Below are positions 1-5,763 of a stretch of 45,298 nt of DNA, piece by piece. The stretch is taken from contig JAAYIT010000307.1 of NCBI GenBank assembly GCA_012523295.1, forward strand, positions 1 through 45,298, written 5' to 3'. The first letter of the stretch is position 1, and each line of letters begins with the position of its first letter. Both the position numbers and the translations under genes were made by a program. Below the pieces are notes generated by a model, which ran no database searches, was not told where the DNA came from, and saw nothing but the letters and a program-made list of their open reading frames with translations. The DNA comes from Porphyromonadaceae bacterium (GTDB lineage: Bacteria; Bacteroidota; Bacteroidia; Bacteroidales; Paludibacteraceae).

Positions 1-2
1 CT

Positions 3-131
3 GAAATTTATATTTCAGGCAAAGTTCAAGAAAAAATTCAAATCGAAAAATATAAAAATACTCTTGAAATCACTTATAGAAAGGAATTTCAGAGAATTAA
101 AAAATTAAACAACCGGACACTAGTGATATGA
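3..131 (+). CDS. 3' end of an unidentified CDS entering from the left edge
   Basis: An open frame runs in from the window edge for 42 codons and stops at TGA 129-131. It reads ...TLEITYRKEFQRIKKLNN..., which is charged and protein-like but matches no family I recognise. Its stop overlaps the ATG at 128 in an ATGA arrangement, which would allow translational coupling to the small ORF that follows. Another frame over the same bases is also open to about position 108, so coding is not certain. The rest of the gene lies outside the window. Confidence 0.3.
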   Translation, partial: EIYISGKVQEKIQIEKYKNTLEITYRKEFQRIKKLNNRTLVI

Positions 132-202
132 AACAGCCATTTAAGAGAAGTCTTAAACCCAAGAGAATGGTTAATGGCGTGTTCCATACGACCTTAATGT
201 AA
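128..202 (+). CDS. 24-codon leader-type small ORF, copy 1
   Basis: This is a 24-residue ORF, ATG 128 to TAA 200-202, beginning MKQP and ending NGVFHTTLM. A second copy at 35570-35647 begins MKQP and ends DGVFQTPLM. Both copies share an internal R-M pair, with Arg encoded by different codons (AGA and CGT). Both end exactly 18 nt before the start codon of a carbohydrate-active enzyme gene (GH43 here, GH105 there). The shared start, stop, frame and spacing argue against chance. It may be a leader peptide, a small regulatory protein or a conserved RNA leader that happens to be open. The family is not known to me. Confidence 0.45.
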   Translation: MKQPFKRSLKPKRMVNGVFHTTLM

Positions 203-220
203 AAAATAAAATATAACCGT

Positions 221-1219
221 ATGAGATCAATTCAATTCAAGCTTGTCGTTGTTATTCTTATTATCAATGTTTTTAATGCTTTTTCTCAGACAAAACACAG
301 GACATACAGAGAAAGTATCCCGCTGGATTCAATACGACTGAGTGATCCGGCAATTTTAGCTGACAAAAGCACGAAAATGTACTACATGACGGGGACTGGA
401 GGTCTTTTGTGGAAAAGTAAAGATTTGAAAAAGTGGTCAGGACCATACGTTGTTATCCAAACTGATTCAACTTCTTGGATGGGAAAAAATCCGATGATCT
501 GGGCAGCCGAATTGCATTATTACAATGGAAAGTATTACAATTTTGCTACTTTTACAAATCGGGATGTGAAGATTGATACCGTTCGAGGCAATGTTATTGA
601 GCGGCGTGCTTGTCATATCTTGGTGAGTGATAAAGCCGAAGGACCCTACAGACCAATGAAAGACAAAGAATATCTTCCGGCAAATATGCCTACTCTGGAT
701 GGGACACTTTGGGTGGATAAAGACAAAAAACCGTATTTGGTTTATTGCTACGAATGGCTTCAAAACTGGAACGGAACGATTGAGAAAATAGAGCTTAAAC
801 CCGATTTAAGTGGTTCGATTGGAGAGTCAAAACTGCTTTTCCGCTCCAGCGACTCACCATGGAGCAGGGAGGTGGAAAATGGAGTTGTAAAGCCGAATAA
901 AGTCACCGATGGCCCTTATTTGTTTGAAACGAAAAAAGGAAAATTAGGGATGATATGGACAAGCTGGATAGATAATGTATATACGCAGGGAGTTGCCTAT
1001 TCACAAAGCGGTACGCTCGATGGACCCTGGATTCATGAAAAAGAACCGATTACACCACCAAACTTTGGGCATGGAATGTTATTTCAGACATTCGAAGGAA
1101 AATGGCTGATGTCAGTTCACAGCCATAAAGATATCAATGGCCGATATCACCGTGTACCACACCTTTTTGAAGTGGACTTGAGTGGCAAAAAAATGAAAGT
1201 AAAGGGAATCATGCCCTAA
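221..1219 (+). CDS. Glycoside hydrolase family 43 protein (arabinosidase/xylosidase-like)
   Basis: This is a secreted five-bladed beta-propeller glycosidase of 332 residues, a complete single-domain GH43. Residues 1-23 are a signal peptide (hydrophobic core, then NAFSQ). The catalytic base is probably Asp42 in RLSDPAIL. The WAAELHYYNGKYY block (about 94-106) and Asp160 in TLDGTLW, the likely pKa modulator, follow family patterns. The third acid falls in VTDGPYLF (Asp230), where many GH43 enzymes carry Glu. GH43 enzymes usually release arabinose or xylose from side chains of arabinan, xylan or pectin, and the substrate cannot be fixed here. The 24-codon ORF at 128-202 lies 18 nt upstream. The gene is separated from the main pectin locus by about 14 kb. 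Confidence 0.85.
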   Translation: MRSIQFKLVVVILIINVFNAFSQTKHRTYRESIPLDSIRLSDPAILADKSTKMYYMTGTGGLLWKSKDLKKWSGPYVVIQTDSTSWMGKNPMIWAAELHYYNGKYYNFATFTNRDVKIDTVRGNVIERRACHILVSDKAEGPYRPMKDKEYLPANMPTLDGTLWVDKDKKPYLVYCYEWLQNWNGTIEKIELKPDLSGSIGESKLLFRSSDSPWSREVENGVVKPNKVTDGPYLFETKKGKLGMIWTSWIDNVYTQGVAYSQSGTLDGPWIHEKEPITPPNFGHGMLFQTFEGKWLMSVHSHKDINGRYHRVPHLFEVDLSGKKMKVKGIMP

Positions 1220-1237
1220 AAAGTTAAGACTTGTTCT

Positions 1238-1924
1238 TTAGAGTCTGAAATTTAATCCTATCGTCAATATGTTTTTATCTTGCTTGAAGTCAGGATTGCT
1301 CATGTTCAGGCTGTATCCATATTGGAGTTGTAGTTTTATTTTTTCCAATCCGCCGCGAAGTGTGATAGTTGGTTCAAGTAAAAAATTGTTTTTATTGTCA
1401 GTCAGATACTGCACCTGATCTACTCCTTCATAGGTTAAATTTCCATTGATTCCGCTAAAATTCAAAAAGGCAATTCTTGGGTTGAATGAAGCTGAGAAGT
1501 ATTTATGCATGTATCCGATTCCGGGTTGAATTACTAATCGAAATGCTCGGGCAGAAATTTTTTCATTATTATCAGGAAATTGATTGTTCATACTCCCGAA
1601 TGCTAAGAGACCATAGACATCAAAAAGTATATTCTCTTGAAATTCATTGAAATATCCTACACCCGCTTCGGCTAAAAACCCTGAACCGCCGTTACCGTTT
1701 TCTAAACTTTTTGGTGCATAGACAGATCCGCTTCCTATCACAGCTAAATTGTCTGTTATTCCGTATCCTCCATGCAATTCATACATACCGCCTTTTCCTG
1801 CTGCTGTGATACTTGATTCTCCTTTTTCGGAAATCATGGGTGTGTTAAGTGTATTCGCAGCGTAATACGTTGGGCTGCAAGCTACAATTATCAAAAAACA
1901 ACTTGCAATAAATAGATTCTTCAT
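1238..1924 (-). CDS. Probable outer-membrane beta-barrel protein with lipoprotein-like signal
   Basis: A 228-residue protein of unknown function. The N-terminus has a hydrophobic segment ending in IIVACSP, so Cys16 could be lipidated. The rest is rich in alternating Gly/aromatic strands (HGGYGITDNLAVIGSGS, VGYFNEF, RLVIQPGIGYMHKYFSASF) and ends LTIGLNFRL. This is typical of small outer-membrane barrels whose last strand ends in an aromatic or Leu residue. It is convergent with the GH43 gene, with only 18 bases between the two stops. A weak promoter -7 box (TAATGTTG) can be read just upstream on the minus strand. No family name can be given with confidence. Confidence 0.6.
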   Translation of the reverse strand: MKNLFIASCFLIIVACSPTYYAANTLNTPMISEKGESSITAAGKGGMYELHGGYGITDNLAVIGSGSVYAPKSLENGNGGSGFLAEAGVGYFNEFQENILFDVYGLLAFGSMNNQFPDNNEKISARAFRLVIQPGIGYMHKYFSASFNPRIAFLNFSGINGNLTYEGVDQVQYLTDNKNNFLLEPTITLRGGLEKIKLQLQYGYSLNMSNPDFKQDKNILTIGLNFRL

Positions 1925-2061
1925 AATGTGTAGTTTAATGTTAAATTCATTCCAACATTAAAAACAACAAAAGTTTGAATAATGTTCAAAGATTTTAGTA
2001 AATATAGTTTTTATTGCTTGATTATAAGCGTTGGAGAAGGTTTTTAGATGGTTTTAGTTTC

Positions 2062-2095
2062 AAAAAACAACCGCAAGCAGGTTCATGGAGCTTGC
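2062..2095 (-). terminator. Rho-independent terminator downstream of hemH
   Basis: Read on the minus strand, GCAAGC (2090-2095) pairs perfectly with GCTTGC (2073-2078) around an 11-nt loop. GGTTG and a run of T (2062-2067) follow. It lies about 20 bases beyond the hemH stop codon. Confidence 0.5.
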
Positions 2096-2115
2096 CAAAG
2101 TTGATTAAATTTACT

Positions 2116-3081
2116 CTAAACTTCGCTTATTATCTTCCATACGGCTTCCACCCATACATCCGCATCGTTCAGCGACGGTACGAAAACAAATTTCTCTCCG
2201 CCGGCTTTCATGAACATCTCGCGTGCTTGAATGTCGATATCATAAAGCGTTTCCATATTATCAACGGGAAATCCGGGAGAAATCACGGCCACTTTTTTCC
2301 ATCCCAATTTGGGTAAACCGGAAATATCGGTATCTATAAAAGGTTTCAGCCAGTTTCTTCCGCGCTGCGAGGCATAGAACAACAACGTAAATTGCGATTC
2401 GATATTCAGTTTCTCGCAAAGGAGGTGGTTGGTTTTTTTTAACTGATACACATAATCGAATTTTTTTCCTTTTTTCCATGCCGCTTCCACTTGATTATTC
2501 GGAAGGCTGTGGTAGCTGAAAACTAATTTGTCAATGTCTTTCAGATAAGGTCGGGCGTGCTCCGTAAGTGCATCTATAAAAGCCGGATGGTCGAAATACG
2601 GCTCTATGATTTTTAATCGATACGAACGCGGACGTTTGTTAAACACCTTTCCGATTTCATCCATGGTGGTTTGTGTAGTCGATTGCGCGTAATGCGGAAA
2701 CAGCGGAAATACTATAACTTCACGCAAATGCGGCGATTTCTTTTCTAAATTTTTTAATGCCCGACTGATATCGGGATTACCGAATCGCATGGCTATTTCT
2801 ACAGGGATATTTTTCTTGTTTTCAAGCGATAAGGCAAGTTTTTGCATGAAATAGACGATGGGTGAAACTGTCGGCTCCTCTGTTCGCCAGATTTGTTTGT
2901 ATTTTCCGAATGATTTTTTGGCTGATAGCGGCGCTATAATATTTCTGGCTAAAAATTTAGATAGCCATTCCGGTTTGCCGAAGATTAGCGGATCGGAAAG
3001 CATGTCGCCGATGAATTTCCTGACATCACTTTTCGTGCATGCTGCCGGAGAGCCAATATTTATCAATAAAATTCCTTTCAT
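2116..3081 (-). CDS. hemH: Ferrochelatase
   Basis: Inserts ferrous iron into a porphyrin in the last stage of haem synthesis. The start was taken at ATG 3079-3081 (MKGILLINIGSP), giving 321 residues, the usual family length. An in-frame ATG further upstream (3207) would add 42 charged residues from the repeat-bearing spacer and is unlikely. Family marks include the N-terminal LLINIGSP strand, FPLFPHYAQSTTQTT (125-139), the metal-binding/catalytic His191 in FSYHSLP, and Glu277 in SPGFPVDNMETLYDID. No other haem gene is nearby. The next gene upstream belongs to the accessory run, so hemH marks the edge of the core genome. Confidence 0.93.
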   Translation of the reverse strand: MKGILLINIGSPAACTKSDVRKFIGDMLSDPLIFGKPEWLSKFLARNIIAPLSAKKSFGKYKQIWRTEEPTVSPIVYFMQKLALSLENKKNIPVEIAMRFGNPDISRALKNLEKKSPHLREVIVFPLFPHYAQSTTQTTMDEIGKVFNKRPRSYRLKIIEPYFDHPAFIDALTEHARPYLKDIDKLVFSYHSLPNNQVEAAWKKGKKFDYVYQLKKTNHLLCEKLNIESQFTLLFYASQRGRNWLKPFIDTDISGLPKLGWKKVAVISPGFPVDNMETLYDIDIQAREMFMKAGGEKFVFVPSLNDADVWVEAVWKIISEV

Positions 3082-3148
3082 TCCGAGCAAATAATCAATT
3101 CGTTGTTTTGATTTATTCTTATTTCCTTTTTGCAGTCGCTTGTTACAA

Positions 3149-3240
3149 TGACCGCTAATGTTCCGATTGTTGCCGAAGGTTAGTTTCCGTTGTATGGAAT
3201 ATTCCATTGGCGGGACGCGGTCTTGTCAAATCGAGACGAA
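3149..3240 (-). repeat. Diverged spacer repeat, copy A
   Basis: This stretch aligns along its length with 8207-8301. Shared blocks in order are TGACC at the left end, TTCCGTTG/ATCCGTTG, GGAATATTCCATT/GGAATGTTCCATT, GGGACG/TGGACG, and CGAGACGAA at the right end. The core contains a short hairpin, GTCTTG paired with CGAGAC (3220-3236). It lies in the spacer between hemH and the antitoxin remnant. Minus is the direction of the neighbouring genes. It could be part of an attC-like recombination site or another intergenic repeat family. Confidence 0.5.
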
Positions 3241-3323
3241 TCGGCCAAGTGGAGTAGGGGACGGAACGTAGTAATACACCTAAGCCGGATGAGCGTGAAA
3301 ACCAAATCTTATGCGTTCGTTTT

Positions 3324-3563
3324 TTATGCATTTATTGGGTTGATTTTTATTTGCCCGCCAATTGCTTTTAACACTTTCATTTTAGTTGCAAATTGTGGTT
3401 TCGCACCGTCAGATAATGTTTTATATAAACTGGGTCTGCTTATTCCTGTTTCTTCGGCAATTTTAGTCATTCCTATTGCTTTTGCAATATTGCCGATTGC
3501 AACAATAAAATCAGAATCATCGCCTTCTTCTAATTCTGTGTTACAGGTAATTTTTACAATTTT
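3324..3563 (-). pseudogene. N-terminally truncated HigA-like (HI1420-type) addiction-module antitoxin
   Basis: On the minus strand an open frame of 79 codons ends at TAA (3324-3326). It reads ELEEGDDSDFIVAIGNIAKA, then GMTKIAEETGISRPSLYKTL and FATKMKVLKAIGGQI. That is the Cro/C1-type helix-turn-helix of chromosomal antitoxins from RelE/HigB-like modules. The usual first 30 or so residues (the EYL.. segment) are missing, and no good start codon exists before the GMTKI Met. The frame opens inside the 3' end of the gene at 3554-4318. No toxin partner is seen. It is most likely a relic left by a recombination junction. Confidence 0.65.
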
Positions 3564-4318
3564 TTAATAATTTCATCTATTCGAGTGTGTCTTTTGTTAA
3601 TTTCTTCATCGTATTCCGAAGTTTCGTATATAATCGCTTTTGTTATTAATTTGTAGGCTTCAATTCTAAGTTTACTGTATTCAAGAAGTAATTTATTTTG
3701 TTTTTGAATTTCTTCAGGTATATTTTCAATACCGGAAATTCTGTTTAAAATATCGATGTTTTCTTCCCATTTTGGAATACCTGTTTTTTCTATAAAATAT
3801 ATAATTTCATGTTTTGGGCTGTATTCTAACATGTCAAATAATTTCATAGCTTCGGATTCGTTGTTCTCAAGTTTTTTTAGTTCAGCGTTATACGTGTCCA
3901 CGTCCCAATCTACGGGTGCATTGTAAACATAAGCAATAATTCCTCCGGCAAGAACAACTGTACAAATTAATCCTATCCCTGTTGCTCTCCAATTAGAATA
4001 GAATTCTTTGTTTTCTTCTTTATGTTTTTTAAGTATTTGTCCATGTGTCTTTTCTACAATCAAGTAAATAATTCCTGTATAAACAGCAGGAATTAGAACA
4101 TTCGGAATTTTATCTAAAATCGGTTCAGGAATCTGAAGGATACCATAAAACAGTAAAATTGTACTAACTATTCCAACAATTAAGGCTATTAATCCTTCTT
4201 TTTCTCTTCCAAGATTTAGTGAATTTTTTCGAATAAGAATTCCAGCGGCTAATGGTCCACCAAAATATGTCGCAATTGCAATTGCTCTCTGTGAATAAAG
4301 TTTAATTTTTTCGTCCAT
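3554..4318 (-). CDS. Conserved membrane protein of unknown function
   Basis: 254 residues. About four hydrophobic segments are visible: roughly 12-30 (AIATYFGGPLAAGILI), 42-62 (LIALIVGIVSTILLFYGIL), 70-90 (NVLIPAVYTGIIYLIV) and 112-132 (GIGLICTVVLAGGIIAYVY). A soluble helical C-terminal half follows, rich in Glu and Lys (136-254). I recall similar uncharacterised proteins from Bacteroidota with the same N-terminal pattern (YSQRAIAIATYFGGPLAAG). No catalytic motif is visible. The stop codon overlaps the open frame of the antitoxin remnant by about 10 bases, which suggests that remnant was joined here secondarily. Confidence 0.6.
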   Translation of the reverse strand: MDEKIKLYSQRAIAIATYFGGPLAAGILIRKNSLNLGREKEGLIALIVGIVSTILLFYGILQIPEPILDKIPNVLIPAVYTGIIYLIVEKTHGQILKKHKEENKEFYSNWRATGIGLICTVVLAGGIIAYVYNAPVDWDVDTYNAELKKLENNESEAMKLFDMLEYSPKHEIIYFIEKTGIPKWEENIDILNRISGIENIPEEIQKQNKLLLEYSKLRIEAYKLITKAIIYETSEYDEEINKRHTRIDEIIKKL

Positions 4319-4355
4319 TTTCTAAAATATTTTACGGTGGTGTCGCCACTAAATT

Positions 4356-4437
4356 GCCTATAACGGAGCCGGACGGGCTGCAAAGTTACGAAATACTTGT
4401 CAGCCTGCCTGATGCACCGTCTAATGTGAGCGGTTCG
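4356..4437 (-). repeat. attC-like imperfect inverted repeat in the spacer
   Basis: Two arms, 4363-4380 (ACGGAGCCGGACGGGCTG) and 4401-4420 (CAGCCTGCCTGATGCACCGT), are imperfectly complementary around a 20-nt loop. They are flanked by GCCTATAACGG on one side and TGTGAGCGGTTCG on the other. The element starts about 10 bases from the stop codon of the upstream gene on the minus strand. A long imperfect hairpin with short conserved outer boxes just after a stop codon is how integron attC sites look, but the outer boxes do not match the classical RYYYAAC/GTTRRRY pair exactly. Confidence 0.4.
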
Positions 4438-4445
4438 TTGTTTTG

Positions 4446-5264
4446 TTATTTGAGTCTTTTCATTGCTTTGCTTGCAAGTAAAGATTTCATTTGCGTAATG
4501 GCTACTTTGTTGAGTTGTAAAAGTCTTTCGTTTTGCGGTAAGCCTTGTCGGATTAGTAAAGCGTTCACGCTCTCCATGTTACTCAACACGACAAGTTGTT
4601 CCAATGTGGCGTAATCTCGAATGTTTCCTGTTTTATCGGAGTTACTCTCTCGCCATTCTTTTGCCGTAATGCCGAAAAGGGCAACATTCAGCAAATCGGC
4701 TTCGTTGGCGTAAACAAAATTTGACTGTTGCTTTGTCACTTCCTGCGGAATAAGATTCTCTTTGATTGCGTCTGTGTGGATTTGGTAGTTCACTTTGGCA
4801 AGGGTACGTTGCAGATTCCAATCTAATTTTAGACGGTTAGTTTCGTCATCTTTAAGTCGTTGAAATTCCTTAACCAGGTAGATTTGAAATTCGGGGCTTA
4901 ACCACATTGCAAAGTGAAATGCAATGTCTTTATGCGCGTACGTTCCGCCATATCGTCCTGCTTTTACAATCATTCCTATGGCTTTTGTTCGATCAATCCA
5001 TTGCCCAACAGACATTATAAATCTGTTCGTACCGGCTTCCTGACCAATTACCCCGAATTCGGGGTAATTAAAATCGGGGTTATTTACTCTTTCCCAAACA
5101 CCAAGATATTCTATCGTGTTTTTATTGGTTATCCATTTGCCTATTAGCCCACTACCTTCCCGAAAATTAACGGTCATATCCGTAAGGCTAATGTAATCAA
5201 TGTTCTGTTGACTGATAACCGAAATTTCGATCTCTTTTACTTGTAGAATCCTCCCTTTCGCCAT
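4446..5264 (-). CDS. KilA-N domain-containing DNA-binding protein
   Basis: 272 residues. The KilA-N domain fills about residues 1-130: KEIEISVISQQNIDYISLTDM, then EYLGVWERVNNPDF, WIDRTKAIGMIVKAGRYGGTYAHKDIAFHFAMWLSPEF and LVKEFQRLKDDE. A helical C-terminal domain follows. Such proteins occur in phages, mobile islands and defence-rich regions and are predicted to bind DNA, with the biological role mostly unknown. The frame is intact. The coding DNA contains a perfect 24-bp palindrome at 5046-5069 (around residues PEF). A second, truncated KilA-N start lies upstream at 5555-5689, so this family has been duplicated or shuffled here. Confidence 0.85.
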   Translation of the reverse strand: MAKGRILQVKEIEISVISQQNIDYISLTDMTVNFREGSGLIGKWITNKNTIEYLGVWERVNNPDFNYPEFGVIGQEAGTNRFIMSVGQWIDRTKAIGMIVKAGRYGGTYAHKDIAFHFAMWLSPEFQIYLVKEFQRLKDDETNRLKLDWNLQRTLAKVNYQIHTDAIKENLIPQEVTKQQSNFVYANEADLLNVALFGITAKEWRESNSDKTGNIRDYATLEQLVVLSNMESVNALLIRQGLPQNERLLQLNKVAITQMKSLLASKAMKRLK

Positions 5265-5554
5265 AAAAATCTTTGAATATTAGAGTTTATATAGAAGTCG
5301 TCTTGACTTATTAATAATCTGTTCTGTTTGGTTGTTTTAGGCCTCAGAGAAGCCTATTATTTGTAGCAAAATTAATGTTTTTTAGGTACGAACCCAATTT
5401 TGGGGTCGAATATTTAATGCTGAAATTAGCTGCGAATATTAAATTCCGCTGGGATTTTCCTTAGAAATCAAAACTCAAGATAACTTCATGACTTAGTTTA
5501 TTATTGCTCTTATAATTAGTGAATTGTTGATTTTTAAATAGCTGTCAATTAGCG
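5265..5554. other. Spacer upstream of the KilA-N gene
   Basis: No gene is visible. Two small hairpins can be read: TAGGC...GCCTA around 5338-5356 and CCCAATTTTGGG near 5390-5403. The rest is AT-rich and may hold the promoter of the KilA-N gene on the minus strand, but no clear TAnnTTTG box was found. Confidence 0.4.
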
Positions 5555-5689
5555 CTATATATTCTTACTTATATAACTTTCTAATGCGTGCTCAGCCATT
5601 TCCGTCAAAGAGATACAATCTTCATTGTTTGTATTGGTTACAGCTATTTCTGTATTTGAAACAATTATCTTTGAAATTGTTTTTGCCAA
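5555..5689 (-). pseudogene. Truncated second KilA-N protein (N-terminal fragment)
   Basis: A minus-strand frame of 44 codons, with a possible TTG start at 5687-5689 (then AKTISK) and a stop at TAG 5555-5557. It reads IIVSNTEIAVTNTNNEDCIS, then LTEMAEHALESY. It matches the opening strand pair of the neighbouring KilA-N protein (VKEIEISVISQQNIDYISLTDM) and then ends abruptly. The rest of the domain is absent. It looks like the stump of a deleted or replaced gene. Confidence 0.55.
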
Positions 5690-5713
5690 ATTTTACATTC
5701 TGTTTTTTTATCC

Positions 5714-5725
5714 GCGGTTAGCACC
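5714..5725 (-). repeat. GTTAGC spacer box after the helicase gene
   Basis: CGCGGTTAGCACC lies about 40 bases beyond the helicase stop codon on the minus strand. It shares the GTTAGC core with boxes at 7590-7602 and 8361-8368 and resembles GTTAGG at 9359-9364. It is listed as one member of a possible set of recombination or cassette-boundary motifs. Confidence 0.25.
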
Positions 5726-5763
5726 CTCTATCACCGTTTGTTGTAAGGGGTGTGTAGATAGGA

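Noticed and set aside
3190-3567. Plus-strand ORF of 125 codons
   Set aside because: It runs antisense to the HigA-like remnant and through the spacer repeat. Its protein has no family features, whereas the minus-strand reading is a recognisable helix-turn-helix.
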